Positions 34,354 through 45,176 of a stretch of DNA of 64,000 nt are shown one piece after another; the stretch's first letter is position 1; each line of letters opens with the position of its first letter. This DNA is from an uncultured bacterium (GTDB lineage Bacteria; Krumholzibacteriota; Krumholzibacteriia; LZORAL124-64-63). The notes beneath the pieces were generated by a model, which was not told the DNA's origin, made no database searches, and was given only the letters and a program-made list of their open reading frames with translations. A program made the translations under genes and the position numbers. The DNA lies in the NCBI GenBank assembly GCA_937910695.1, contig CALEMW010000039.1, forward strand, positions 1-64,000, in the 5' to 3' direction.

Positions 34354-34713
34354 ATGGCGCACCGCATCACCAAATCGTTCACCTTCGATTCGGCTCATTG
34401 GCTGCCCAACGTTCCGGAAGGCCACAAGTGCGGGCGCCTGCACGGTCATACATATTGCGTGACCCTGGCCGTGGAAGGTGAGTTGGATCCCGTGATGGGT
34501 TGGATCGTGGATTTCGGCGATTTGAAGGAGGCCTGGAAGCCTCTTGAGAAGCGGATGGATCATTTCTGCCTGAACGACATCGAGGGCCTCGAAAACCCCA
34601 CCGCCGAGACGATGGCCCGCTGGATCTACGAGCAGCTCCGGCCCGTCCTGCCCGTATTGGCCGACGTCACGGTGAGCGAGACCGCAAGCACCACGGCCGT
34701 CTACCGACCTTGA
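34354..34713 (+). CDS. queD: 6-carboxy-5,6,7,8-tetrahydropterin synthase QueD
   Basis: 119 residues from an ATG with AGGAGG upstream. Zinc ligands H15 (FDSAHWL), H30 and H32 (CGRLHGH), catalytic C26, H70 (MDHFCLND) and E109 (VSETAS) are present. It converts 7,8-dihydroneopterin triphosphate to 6-carboxytetrahydropterin in queuosine synthesis. queC, E and F are not in the window. I looked for a preQ1 riboswitch in the 108 bp upstream and saw none. Confidence 0.93.
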   Translation: MAHRITKSFTFDSAHWLPNVPEGHKCGRLHGHTYCVTLAVEGELDPVMGWIVDFGDLKEAWKPLEKRMDHFCLNDIEGLENPTAETMARWIYEQLRPVLPVLADVTVSETASTTAVYRP

Positions 34714-34719
34714 GCGGGG

Positions 34720-36750
34720 TCAACGCGCCGTAGCGGGATGAGCGGACAACCACTCTCTGGCCCGAGCATCCCCAGGCCTGAGACGCAGCAACTGTCCATA
34801 GGCCCCTCCGGCCTCATCGATCCGCCCCGTACGTTCATAGATGCCGGCCAGGTTGCCCCAGGCCTGCCAGGACGTCGGCTCGAGTCTGACCACGTTCAGG
34901 AACGCCCGTTCCGCCCCTTGCAGCTGCTCCAACTCGATCAGACACAACCCGACCCCGAATTCGGCGCGAGGGTCGTCCCCTTGGGATATCAGTTGACGGA
35001 ATCGTCGGAGCGCCGTGGCCGTCTGACCATTGCGTTGCAGCACCCAGGCGTTGCCGAGCAGGGCACCGGGATCATCGGGGTCGGCACGCAACAGGAATTC
35101 GAATTGGGCCGACGCCTGATCTGTCTGACCCGCCTCCAGAAGCATGTTGCCGTACCAGAGTCTGGACTCACGATCCCCATCTCCGTCGCGGACCCAAGCT
35201 GCCGCAACGGCGAGGGCATCCTCCGAGCTGGACATCTTGGCAAGAGCTGACGAAAGCGACTTGTACAGGGGCCCGCTGATCATCTCGAAATGCTTTTGGG
35301 GGTATCTCTGCTGGATGGTCAGCGCCTCCCGCCAAGCGGCGACAGCGCGGGTGTCGTCGCCGAGGTCGGCATAGGCGTTGCCGAGGGTGAAGGCATGGAA
35401 GGGATTGGCATCCGTGCGCCGTTCCTTGAAATCGAGGAGATCAGCCAGGGATAAGCCGCCCACGAGCGCTGCGATCAACAGAGGTATCAGTGGTACAGGC
35501 TTCAGCCGACCGCGGAATATACGCCAAAGATAGTCCACGCCTGCGCCCGCCGGCACCACCAGCAAGGCCGCCACCGGCAGCCGGAAACGGGCGTTGACGA
35601 AGAACAGCAGAACCGACACTGCGTAAGCCGCCGCCATGCCCAACACGAGCAGACGTCCGCCAGGACGAAGCGGCTTCACGAACGCGCCGAGGACACCCAG
35701 GGCCAGCACGAGGGGCCAGCCGGCTAAAAGAGGCAGCTTCAAGATCGGCGACCAGTCACGCCAGGCGTAGATGAACTTGTTGTTCGACCGTTCCCCTGCA
35801 CCGAAGAACATGCGGAGCTTTTTCCCGTAGAGCGCGACTGCCTGCCCGGGTTCCTCGATCCAAAATGCAAGTCCCTTGCGCAGGAAGTAGCGATCCACTT
35901 CGGACGGCTTGAGAGTCCGACCAGCATCCCGTTCCGCCATGGCGATGGTGTCGTCGAAGCCACCCTGCCATGTGGGCCGAGTTCCGGGAACTACGGCAGT
36001 GCGCCCATCGGAGTCGGCATTGTTGCCGATGTAGAAGTTGACGCCGCCCTGACTGGAGATCAGAACGGAATCGCCGCCCCTGACGACGTTCGAGACCGTG
36101 ACCGGTAGGATCGGCACCGCCAGCCCCAAGAGCAACAGCAGCCAGAGACGCCACGGGGTGCGGCGCCCAACCGAGAACGCGAGGAACGCGAGCACGATTG
36201 GAATCACGATCAGGATATTGGGACGGGAGATGGCCGACAGTCCCAACAGAAACCCAGCCGTCAGCACCCTCGGTGGATTTACCCTGACGTCGCCGCCGAC
36301 AAAGACGGCCAAAGCCAGCAGATTCAGGGTGACCGGCAGGGTCACGATCAGCAGTTCCGCCGAGAAGTAGATGCTCGTCCAAAGAGTCGCAAAGAGCACT
36401 CCGGCGCTCCAGCCAGCACGACGGCCCCAGAGGTGGTCGGCCGCATAAGCCGCCGCACCAGCCCCCACGGCCGAGATCAGGATATGGACGAGCTGCACGG
36501 CAAAGCGGTCGGCGTCGCAGATCCCGTAGAGGCCCGCGAGCAGATAGGGATAGAGCGGTGCCCGGAAGAACGGCTCAGGTGGAGGCCAGGTGCCCGAGAG
36601 TAGACCGCGCGCCCAGGTGTCATGCATCAGGGCGTCCATGATGGGCCGCTCGAAGAGGGGGTTGGAGCGCATCGCCAGCAGATGGGCCAGGCGCAGGACG
36701 AACGCGCAAGCAACCGTCGTGGCCACGAGGACCCGTTGCCCCCGCATCAT
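34720..36750 (-). CDS. GT39-type membrane glycosyltransferase with C-terminal TPR domain
   Basis: 676 residues. The first about 425 residues carry 10-11 membrane helices with the C-type glycosyltransferase plan: an acidic first loop (NPLFERPIMDALMHD), RAPLYPYLLAGLY and FVNARFRLPVAALLVV. The last 220 residues are TPR-like (NPFHAFTLGNAYADLGDDTR, ALLGNAWVLQRNGQTATALR, WGNLAGIYERTGRIDEAGGA). Family members use lipid-linked sugars on the periplasmic side. ATG at 36750 overlaps the BatD-E stop by four bases, so it is translated with the Bat operon, which is unusual; a role in glycosylating a surface component of that system is speculation. Confidence 0.82.
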   Translation of the reverse strand: MMRGQRVLVATTVACAFVLRLAHLLAMRSNPLFERPIMDALMHDTWARGLLSGTWPPPEPFFRAPLYPYLLAGLYGICDADRFAVQLVHILISAVGAGAAAYAADHLWGRRAGWSAGVLFATLWTSIYFSAELLIVTLPVTLNLLALAVFVGGDVRVNPPRVLTAGFLLGLSAISRPNILIVIPIVLAFLAFSVGRRTPWRLWLLLLLGLAVPILPVTVSNVVRGGDSVLISSQGGVNFYIGNNADSDGRTAVVPGTRPTWQGGFDDTIAMAERDAGRTLKPSEVDRYFLRKGLAFWIEEPGQAVALYGKKLRMFFGAGERSNNKFIYAWRDWSPILKLPLLAGWPLVLALGVLGAFVKPLRPGGRLLVLGMAAAYAVSVLLFFVNARFRLPVAALLVVPAGAGVDYLWRIFRGRLKPVPLIPLLIAALVGGLSLADLLDFKERRTDANPFHAFTLGNAYADLGDDTRAVAAWREALTIQQRYPQKHFEMISGPLYKSLSSALAKMSSSEDALAVAAAWVRDGDGDRESRLWYGNMLLEAGQTDQASAQFEFLLRADPDDPGALLGNAWVLQRNGQTATALRRFRQLISQGDDPRAEFGVGLCLIELEQLQGAERAFLNVVRLEPTSWQAWGNLAGIYERTGRIDEAGGAYGQLLRLRPGDARAREWLSAHPATAR

Positions 36751-39392
36751 CTTTCGGCTCTTCTGTGAAGCTCGTGATTTCGATCGACAGCCGCCACCGA
36801 CGCAGCCGGCAGCCAGCCTCGCCACTCTCCGCCGAGTGTGACCTGGCTCCAACCTTCCCGTTCGTCTTCGATCCTCAGAGCGAGGCCGGCATGGGCCTCG
36901 AACAGGACGGGGAACGACGTCTCAGGGCCGCTCCGGACAGCAACCTCGTCTACTAGAACGACTGCATGGACGATCTTGCGTTCGTCGTACCAGCGTCCGG
37001 CCAGGACCGCAGAGGCGATCAGCAACGCCACACCTCCCCCGACCAGAACACGTCGCTGCCATACGGCGAGGAAGCCGCGCCACCAGGCATGAGCCACGCC
37101 ACAGGTGACCAACCAGGCCAGAATCGCGACGACAACGGCCCATTCGTCCACCGTCCACCTGCTCAGCAGACCAACCAGGAACGCGACTGCCGCCGTTGTT
37201 CCGCCCGACTGCTCAGAATCGGCGAGACGGTTGCGGACATGGTCAAGATTGGTGGCGATGTCGCCGTCCCTGGGACGGCCGCGAGACGCCCGTTCCAGAT
37301 ACAGCATGGCGGCGCCGAGGTCGCCTTGACGTGCACAGGTTGTCGCAAGATCGAAAGTCACGATGGGATCGCCCGTCAGAGAGTCGGCTCGAGCGAAGAG
37401 ATCTCGAGCAAGGTCCAACTCACCGTTCGTATAGGCCTGAACCCCTTCCGCCGTAAGGCGGTCGGGATCAGGTGCGGCATGGAGGTCAGCGGCACCCAGC
37501 AAGGCGCTCGAAACCGCCAAAGGCAGCAGCCAACCCTGGACACGAGTACCGCGTCGGAGCCCGCTGCCCACGCTGGAAGCCAGCACCTGCAGGGATCGCT
37601 CGGCATCATCGAGTATTTCGTCGGTCACGTTCCCCGATCCGCCGACCGACCCGAAGCGCGCCAACTCACAGATTCCGAGGATCTCCACCAGCCTCGTGGC
37701 CGCGGCGTCCGCTCCACACATCGCCCCGAGATCTATGAGATCGCCACGTCCCACTGCGGCTCGCGGCGAGCCTAGACGGTCCGCAACAAAACCGAGGATA
37801 CCCTTCTGGACGCACTCGGCCCGCACAGCTGGATCGGATGCCTTGCGAGAGGCTGCCAGCAGCCCCAGCGCCGTGGTCAAAGCGAAGCGGCGGCGACGGC
37901 CGACGGGATCGCGCAACTCGGCGTCTTTTCGGGCCAAAATGTAACGCCAGATCAGAAGAAGGATCAGCGGCGCCATGACGACGAACCACCAGAGCCGAGT
38001 CTCGACAAAGGGAACGGTTCGTGCAGCGACGACCCCTGAAGGAGTTTTCACGAAGGCAAGATCCTCGCCGAGGCGTTCGAGGGCCCGGCGATGGCTGCTG
38101 CCGGCGCTGTCTCCGGTGGCCGGAAGGTCGCTGGGTGTGACCGTCAGTGTCAGGGGTTTGCTGCTGACACGGAGAAAACGATTCTCGCCCGTGTCGAAAT
38201 AACTCATCTGGATCGGAGGCAGCGTCCAAGTGCCTTCCTGCTTGGGTTGGAGAATCCTTTCCTGGCGCATAGCTCCCCGCAGACGACCGTCCACAGGTCT
38301 CTGATCGACGCTCCCACCCGCCTCGTGGATCGTGAAGTCATCGGAAAGGTCCCATGCCGGAAGATGGACGTTTTTGAGAGATCCGTCGCCCACGAGTTCG
38401 ATGGTGACACTGACCGCTTCCCCGCGGGGAACGATCTCGCGGTCCAAGACGGCCCGCAGGCTCACGTCGCTGCCGACGAGGCCGGAATAGTCGTCGGGAA
38501 TCGGCGCGGGCAGATCGTCCACATGGACCTGCAGACTGTTCGTCCACAATTCCCGCACCCCGCCCCGACTGCGTCGATTGTTAGCAAAAAAATCGCTGAA
38601 TACGTCGTGCGGCAGCACGACGCGAGCCGGTTCCACGATCAGCTCACCGGGCCGGGTCGGGACTAGGGAGTAGCGAATCCGGGACACCTGGTAGAGCACG
38701 CCCCCCCGACGCTCACGATATGTTTCGGTCTCGCCCAGATTCTCCCGCCAGAAGCCCTCGGTTCGCGGCGGCGTGTATTCAGGACGGTCGAAGCCGCGGC
38801 TGGCGACGTTCTCGTAGTAACGGAACGTCAGCACGATCTGTTCACCGACGTGGGCGCGATCCTTGTCCATTGCAAGGGTAACAAAGCGCTCGTCTCCGGG
38901 CCCGGGCTGGTCAGGAGCTGGTTCATCGTCGCCGGGAATTCCTGATGGCGCCGATGTGCCGCCGTCGGCTGCAGGCACCGCGGCCGCAGCATCCACACGC
39001 AGCTTCAGGGCCTGGGTCCGATGTGTTGTCCCGTCGATGACGACTTCGAAAGGCGGGATGTCCACGTCGGTCATGCCGTGGGGAGCAATCAACCAGGTCC
39101 AGGACTTGGTAATGCTGACGGAACTTCCGGACATCTGATAGCTCTGGCTGGTCCCACCCCCGCTCACTTCGGCGCCTGCGAGAACCGGTGCCTGGACATC
39201 AGGCAGGTTGGCTGCATCCCCTGACAATGTCACGGTGAGCACGGAATGTCGTCCCAATGGAACCACGCCGGGATCGAGCTTGGCATCGAAGGTCACGACG
39301 GCGAAGGCGGCAGCTGCACAAGACGCCAGGACCATCAGGATCATCGCACCGGTGGATAGGATTCTCGGCCATCGCCCCCGACTGCTCACCAT
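36747..39392 (-). CDS. BatD-BatE fusion protein
   Basis: 881 residues. After a signal segment (GAMILMVLASCAAAAFA), residues about 30-420 are BatD-like beta domains (VTFDAKLDPGVVPLGRHSVL, RFVTLAMDKDRAHVGEQIVL). A membrane helix follows near 470 (LWWFVVMAPLILLLIWRYIL). The C-terminal third is BatE-like: TPR (AVQ-type GELDLARDLFARADSLTG), two helices, and an SH3 domain (VAVRSGPETSFPVLFEAHAG). In Bacteroides and Leptospira these are separate genes linked to aerotolerance and oxidative stress. Here the fusion is in frame with no gap. It overlaps the following glycosyltransferase gene and the preceding BatB-C gene by a few bases. Confidence 0.88.
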   Translation of the reverse strand: MVSSRGRWPRILSTGAMILMVLASCAAAAFAVVTFDAKLDPGVVPLGRHSVLTVTLSGDAANLPDVQAPVLAGAEVSGGGTSQSYQMSGSSVSITKSWTWLIAPHGMTDVDIPPFEVVIDGTTHRTQALKLRVDAAAAVPAADGGTSAPSGIPGDDEPAPDQPGPGDERFVTLAMDKDRAHVGEQIVLTFRYYENVASRGFDRPEYTPPRTEGFWRENLGETETYRERRGGVLYQVSRIRYSLVPTRPGELIVEPARVVLPHDVFSDFFANNRRSRGGVRELWTNSLQVHVDDLPAPIPDDYSGLVGSDVSLRAVLDREIVPRGEAVSVTIELVGDGSLKNVHLPAWDLSDDFTIHEAGGSVDQRPVDGRLRGAMRQERILQPKQEGTWTLPPIQMSYFDTGENRFLRVSSKPLTLTVTPSDLPATGDSAGSSHRRALERLGEDLAFVKTPSGVVAARTVPFVETRLWWFVVMAPLILLLIWRYILARKDAELRDPVGRRRRFALTTALGLLAASRKASDPAVRAECVQKGILGFVADRLGSPRAAVGRGDLIDLGAMCGADAAATRLVEILGICELARFGSVGGSGNVTDEILDDAERSLQVLASSVGSGLRRGTRVQGWLLPLAVSSALLGAADLHAAPDPDRLTAEGVQAYTNGELDLARDLFARADSLTGDPIVTFDLATTCARQGDLGAAMLYLERASRGRPRDGDIATNLDHVRNRLADSEQSGGTTAAVAFLVGLLSRWTVDEWAVVVAILAWLVTCGVAHAWWRGFLAVWQRRVLVGGGVALLIASAVLAGRWYDERKIVHAVVLVDEVAVRSGPETSFPVLFEAHAGLALRIEDEREGWSQVTLGGEWRGWLPAASVAAVDRNHELHRRAER

Positions 39393-41212
39393 CTTCTCCC
39401 GCTCCTGGGCTTAACCCCTTTGAGTCGTTGACGAACAGATCGCCGCAATTCCTCTTCATCCTTGTCGAGGCCCCTGAGGATGGACTCCGCCCGTTGACGG
39501 CTCATCTCCTCCGCCTCCTGCTCCGAAGGCTCGGGGGGTTGGGGCTGTACTTCCTCATCCTGTTCCGGTTCGTCCTCTTCTGCCCGCTCTTGCTGCTGCT
39601 CTTGCTGGTTTTCTTCGCTCTGTTCGTCCTGCTGCTGCTCTTCCTGTTCCTGTTGAGTCTGTTGTTCCTGATCCTGCTGCTCTTGCTCCTGGTTCTGCTG
39701 CTCTTGATTTTCCTGGTCCTGCGAATCTTCGCCCTCTTCGCCTTCCTCTCCCTGTTGCTGCTGCTGGGGAGGCTGCTGCTCGATGGCGGTCATGGCATGC
39801 TCGAGGTTGCGCAAGGCGTCTTCGCGATCCGGTTCGATGTCCAAGGCACGACGCAACGATTCCACCGCTCCGCCCAGGTCGCCGGCGTTGAGGGCTGCGG
39901 TTCCTGCATTGTAGTGTCCTTCAGCCTGCAGCCTGGGCTCGTCGCCCAGGGCCAGAGCTCTCTCGAACTCCCGCGATGCTTCGTCCCAGCGCTCGAGACG
40001 GGCCAGTGTTTCACCCACGGCCATGGCAAGATGGGGATCGTCGGGCCTCTCGGCTCGGCTGGACTCGAACAGTTCAAGGGCCTCTTCGTAGTTTCCGGTT
40101 TCATAGAGATCGACGGCCTTGTTCACCTCGGCTCCGTACCTGTCTAAGAGGTCAAAGGCGGACACCGGCGCCGAGGCGAACAGCAGGATCAGCAACGAAC
40201 CCGTGACAGCCGCCGGCACGGTTCGACGGGCGCGGAGAATGAACCGCAAGAATAACATCAACAGGGACAGAGCCAGCGGCCAGATGTAGCGTTCACGATA
40301 GGCTGCCACGTGTCGGCTGGTCAGTTCGTGTTCGCCGAGGCCCGATAACGCCAAACCGAGACCATCGCGGTCGAGAGAGCCGGGTCCGATGCGGAAGGCC
40401 GTGCCACCTGTTGCACGGGCCAGGCCGGCGAGGGCGTCTGCGTCGAGACGACTGAGCACCACATTCCCTTCCTGGTCCTTCATGTAACCCTCCTGCCCGT
40501 CGCCTAGGGGCACCAGACCACCGGTTTCGAGTCCGACCCCGACGGGAAAAACACTCACGCCTTCTTCCACACAGCGTTCGGCAGCCTGTTCCCAGCTGCC
40601 CTCGAGGTTTTCACCGTCGGTCACGAGAATAACAGCACGACGGGTCGGCTGAGCGTCCTCACCCATTGCGAGCATGTCGACGGATGTTTCCAAGGCCGCA
40701 CCGAGGGCGGTCCCCTGTTCGGAGATCATATCGGTATCGGCCATTCGCAGGAAGAGCTCGACGGCGCCGAGGTCGAGGGTCAAAGGACATTGTACAAAGG
40801 CCTGCCCGGCGAAGAGAACAAGCCCTACTTGACCGCGATCGAAGTCGGCAAGAAACGAAGCGATCTCGGCACGGGCCCGCACCAGGCGGCTCGGCGAAAC
40901 ATCTTGAGCGAGCATGGAGTTGGAAATGTCCAGGGCGATCACCACGTCTGTGCCGTGCTGTACGACCTCCACCTCGTCGGCACCCCACTGAGGCCTCGCG
41001 ATAGCGATGATCAGGAACGCAAGACCCCAGAGCATCAGAATGCGTCGCCAAGTTCCATAACCGGCCGCCCGATCCTCCACATGCGCTTCGGCGCGCGGCC
41101 CGAGCAGCGCTGAGAGCCGTCGTGCGGAGCGACGATCGGCGATCCGCAGCGTCACCCAGAGGGCTGGAACAGCCGCAAGGAGCCAGAGCCATTGCTGTGA
41201 GCCGAAGATCAA
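39386..41212 (-). CDS. BatB-BatC fusion: von Willebrand A domain plus TPR and Gln/Glu-rich tail
   Basis: 608 residues starting at TTG with GGAGG upstream. Residues 1-75 contain two membrane segments; the VWA domain (about 85-300) has an intact MIDAS (DISNSM, and a late TDGE). A third membrane segment (about 325-355) leads to BatC: TPR repeats (AVDLYETGNYEEALELFESS, GHYNAGTAALNAGDLGGAVE) and about 90 residues of almost pure Gln/Glu/Asp, then a basic end. BatB and BatC are usually separate. VWA and TPR suggest a protein-assembly role in the periplasm; partners are unknown. Confidence 0.9.
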   Translation of the reverse strand: MIFGSQQWLWLLAAVPALWVTLRIADRRSARRLSALLGPRAEAHVEDRAAGYGTWRRILMLWGLAFLIIAIARPQWGADEVEVVQHGTDVVIALDISNSMLAQDVSPSRLVRARAEIASFLADFDRGQVGLVLFAGQAFVQCPLTLDLGAVELFLRMADTDMISEQGTALGAALETSVDMLAMGEDAQPTRRAVILVTDGENLEGSWEQAAERCVEEGVSVFPVGVGLETGGLVPLGDGQEGYMKDQEGNVVLSRLDADALAGLARATGGTAFRIGPGSLDRDGLGLALSGLGEHELTSRHVAAYRERYIWPLALSLLMLFLRFILRARRTVPAAVTGSLLILLFASAPVSAFDLLDRYGAEVNKAVDLYETGNYEEALELFESSRAERPDDPHLAMAVGETLARLERWDEASREFERALALGDEPRLQAEGHYNAGTAALNAGDLGGAVESLRRALDIEPDREDALRNLEHAMTAIEQQPPQQQQQGEEGEEGEDSQDQENQEQQNQEQEQQDQEQQTQQEQEEQQQDEQSEENQQEQQQERAEEDEPEQDEEVQPQPPEPSEQEAEEMSRQRAESILRGLDKDEEELRRSVRQRLKGVKPRSGRRW

Positions 41213-41222
41213 CGGTCCTCCT

Positions 41223-42209
41223 TCAAGGCAACCGACGCAAGACGACGCCGGCGAGCAGGGCTTCGAGCAGGATCAGAGCCAGGGCGGGCAACGCCGCCCA
41301 CGCCATGCGCTCCTCGTACCAGGTACTCACGTTCGTACGGTATCGACTGGTTTCGAGTTCGTCGATGGTGGCGAAGATCTGGGCCAGAGCATCGGGATTT
41401 TCAGCCCGCCAGTACGATCCCCCAGTGGTGGCTGCGATGGATTGCAGCAAAGCCTCGTCGATGGGCATCTCGGCCATCACCGTCCGTGTTCCGAATGGAG
41501 TCTGGCGTGGGAAAGGCACCTTGCCCTTCTTCCCGACGCCAATCGTGTAGACGCGGACACCCAGCGCACTGGCCAACTCGGCTGCCGTTTCCGGCTCAAG
41601 CGTCGGTACGTTGTTGCTGCCGTCGGTGAGCAGGATGACCGTTCTGCTCTCGGCTTCCGAATGCCGCAATCGATTGACGGCCGTTGCCAGACCCAGTCCG
41701 ATGGCAGTGCCGTCTTCGATCAGTCCGATTTCGATCTCCTCGAGGAATCCCGAAAGGATGGGCCGGTCGAGCGTCAGAGGACACTGGGTGAAGGCGCGCG
41801 AGGCGAAGACCACAAGACCGATACGGTCGCGGGGGCGCCCTTGCACGAAATCGTTGATGATGCGCTTAGCCACGACGAGGCGATTGTCGGGCTGGAAATC
41901 GAGGGCCCGCATGCTGCCGCTGATGTCCAGCGCCACCACGATGTCGATGCCTTCGCCCTCCACCTCCTGCATCGAATGTGGAACACGGGGCCCGGCGAGG
42001 GCCACCACCAACAGCAGCAGCGAGATCACCCGCATCCAGGGCACGAGACTCCGCAACCGGACACGCCAGCTCGTCCCGGCGGCGGCCGCGAGGGCCAGGT
42101 GGGTATGCCGGGCCGAGGCGGGATCAGCATGACGACGGCGAGCGCCGAAGGCGAAGGCCAACACGGGCACAACCAGAAGGAGTAAGTACGGGCGCGCCAA
42201 TTCGATCAC
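41223..42209 (-). CDS. BatA-type von Willebrand factor A protein
   Basis: 328 residues from a GTG that overlaps the upstream stop by four bases, with AGGAGG nine bases before. Two membrane segments lie at the N-terminus (YLLLLVVPVLAFAFGA and VISLLLLVVALAG), then a VWA domain with full MIDAS (DISGSM, T in EDGTAIG, TDGSNN), and a C-terminal helix (LPALALILLEALLAGVVLRR). BatA and BatB form a complex in Leptospira/Bacteroides-type systems. A longer reading to 42332 is rejected because it would lie inside the previous gene and is Arg-rich out-of-frame sequence. Confidence 0.9.
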   Translation of the reverse strand: MIELARPYLLLLVVPVLAFAFGARRRHADPASARHTHLALAAAAGTSWRVRLRSLVPWMRVISLLLLVVALAGPRVPHSMQEVEGEGIDIVVALDISGSMRALDFQPDNRLVVAKRIINDFVQGRPRDRIGLVVFASRAFTQCPLTLDRPILSGFLEEIEIGLIEDGTAIGLGLATAVNRLRHSEAESRTVILLTDGSNNVPTLEPETAAELASALGVRVYTIGVGKKGKVPFPRQTPFGTRTVMAEMPIDEALLQSIAATTGGSYWRAENPDALAQIFATIDELETSRYRTNVSTWYEERMAWAALPALALILLEALLAGVVLRRLP

Positions 42210-43228
42210 GAAGCCGCACCTCCTCCGAGTACACCGCGCAGCTTGCGTCGAGCGGCCTCGCCTGCCAATCCGGCTCGTGCGGACGAAGCGCCGGTTGACG
42301 CGTCGATGCCGGTTGCCTCCACTGCGTGACATGCTGCATTGAGAAGACTGCGCGTCCGTCCCGGCGGCGAATCCGCGGTGGGGGCGTAACGCCAGATATC
42401 GAGATCCCGGAACAACGCATCGAATGCGGCACCGGTCCCCCGAGGATATCTTCGATCGACCAGGGCGCTGTCGATCTCACCAGGAGCGAGAGCCGTCCCG
42501 TCGATGCCGAAACGGTTCCGCAGATATGCCCTCAACATGGCGTCCAGACGGTCCATGACTGGACGGGCACCCGGTCCATCGGGCAGTCCGGCTTCGGCGA
42601 GCGCCGCCGCATCGATCATGAACCTGGCCCAGGCTGGATCCGGAACAGGATCTGTGATCCGTTCGATCTCGGTGGTGCTTCGACCAAGCAGAGCCCTACG
42701 TAGCAGGAGGCCTAACACAACGACAGCCGAAACCAGGAGAAAAAGGGGCCACCGCCGACGCTCTAGGCGCCAGGGATCACGGACCGGAGCCAGCTCCGAT
42801 TCGGCACCCAGTCGGCCTCCTACGGTTAGGACTTGGCTCAAAGTGGTCGGATCCCGATCCAGGCCGAGCCGAAATGGACCCACTCTGTAAACACGGGCGA
42901 TGAAGCCTCCGCCATCGGGAGCAATGTCCCGCCGAACACTGATCCAGGGAACGGAGACGGTCAGCGAGTCCGGCGTCGTCACACCGTCATCGGCGATGGC
43001 ATCCAAATGCCAGGACTCTCCGAAGCCCAACGAGGAAATCTCGTCAAGCCTGAGATCACTCAGGGCTGCGCCGCCGCCCGCAGACAACCATACGTCGAGG
43101 GTTTCTGGCGGAGCCGTAGAGGGCGCTCCGGCGGAGCCCATGCCGGGCGGCAATCCCTGTGCACTGGCACGGGGATTTGTCAGAAATACGATGGCCGCCA
43201 GGATGACGACCCACATCGACCCCTTCAT
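42206..43228 (-). CDS. DUF4381-like membrane protein of the MoxR/Bat operon
   Basis: 340 residues: signal peptide (VVILAAIVFLTNPRASAQ), a beta-rich outer domain (about 40-155), one membrane helix near 165 (PLFLLVSAVVVLGLLLRRAL) and a helical cytoplasmic region (DRLDAMLRAYLRNRFGIDG, RYPRGTGAAFDALFRDLDIW). Layout and position between DUF58 and BatA genes match the poorly known DUF4381-type component. Four-base overlaps on both sides show tight coupling. Confidence 0.7.
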   Translation of the reverse strand: MKGSMWVVILAAIVFLTNPRASAQGLPPGMGSAGAPSTAPPETLDVWLSAGGGAALSDLRLDEISSLGFGESWHLDAIADDGVTTPDSLTVSVPWISVRRDIAPDGGGFIARVYRVGPFRLGLDRDPTTLSQVLTVGGRLGAESELAPVRDPWRLERRRWPLFLLVSAVVVLGLLLRRALLGRSTTEIERITDPVPDPAWARFMIDAAALAEAGLPDGPGARPVMDRLDAMLRAYLRNRFGIDGTALAPGEIDSALVDRRYPRGTGAAFDALFRDLDIWRYAPTADSPPGRTRSLLNAACHAVEATGIDASTGASSARAGLAGEAARRKLRGVLGGGAAS

Positions 43229-44152
43229 CGTCGCCTCCCCCGTCGACCCGAGCGGGCTGAGAAGAAGCGAGACAAGGGATCCACGTAGGACCGGTCGGTA
43301 CGGATGTCCACGACATCCACCCGCGCCCGGCGCAACGTGGTTTCGAGATTGCGGTCATGAGCGAGTCGAGCCTCAGTGACGGATCGGCGCGAGGCCGCGT
43401 CGGACGTGTCGAGAACACGTTCCTCTCCCGTCTCCGCGTCTCGCCAGCGGACCAAACCGGCTTCCGGCAGATCCATCTCCAGAGGGTCACGCACGCGGAC
43501 AGCGACACAATCGTGTCTTCGCGACAATGTTTGCAAGGGAGCTTCAAAGCCCTCGGCCCAGAAGTCCGAGACCAGAAAGATCGTCGCTTTGCGTTTTAGG
43601 ACCGAGCCCAACAGATCGAGGGGTGCAGCGAAGTCAGTGCCCCGCCCCTCCGGCACCCAGGCCAGAAGCTCGCGGATCAAGCGGAGCACATGGCTGCGGC
43701 CAGGCGCAGGCGGTACATAGAGCTCCACACGATCTGAGAAGAGCAGCAAACCCACCTTGTCCTTATTCGCCACCGCTGCAAGGGCCAAAACACCACAGAT
43801 TTCAGCGATGATCTCGCGCCGCGTCTTGTCGCCCGAACCGAATTCTCCGGATCGGCTCACGTCGGCCGCGAGCACCACAGTCAGCTCGCGTTCCTCATCG
43901 AACACTTTGACGTGGGGACGGTCCGAGCGGGCAGTCACGTTCCAGTCGATGGCGCGCACGTCGTCACCGGGCACGTACTCCCGCACTTCTCGGAATTCGA
44001 TACCCGCCCCCTTGAACACCGAGTGGTATTCCCCCGAAAGGGATTCATCCACGAGGCGGCGGGCGCGGATCTCGATGCGGCGCACGGCTTCGATGACTTC
44101 CGGAGGGATGCCGCTGGCGCCGGGGCGCGGGGGCGGTTCGGGCCGCCTGCGT

Positions 44153-44169
<17 letters not shown>
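43225..44169 (-). CDS. DUF58 domain protein of the MoxR/Bat operon
   Basis: 314 residues. The family signature FREVREYVPGDDVRAIDWNVTAR is followed by a VWA-like part (TVVLAADVSRSGEFGS, KVGLLLFSDRVELYVPP, TIFLVSDFWAEGF). DUF58 proteins sit beside MoxR ATPases nearly everywhere and are thought to be its substrate-side partner. There is no membrane helix here, so it is likely cytoplasmic. Its start overlaps the MoxR gene end by 17 bp. Confidence 0.93.
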
Positions 44170-45133
<964 letters not shown>

Positions 45134-45158
45134 GTTACCTCCTCGGGGCCTTGACTAG

Positions 45159-45176
45159 GAGAGCGGGTACGCTCTC
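45159..45176. repeat. Perfect hairpin in the divergent moxR/DUF507 gap
   Basis: GAGAGCG-GGTA-CGCTCTC, 7-bp stem with a four-base loop, about 26 bp upstream of the moxR GTG. It could be an operator or a leader hairpin for the Bat operon. The rest of 45134-45336 shows no gene. Confidence 0.35.

Noticed and set aside
39257-40147. Plus-strand frame that looks like a multi-pass Leu/Phe-rich membrane protein
   Set aside because: The hydrophobic run is the antisense of the Gln/Glu-rich codons of BatC and is an artefact of that repeat.
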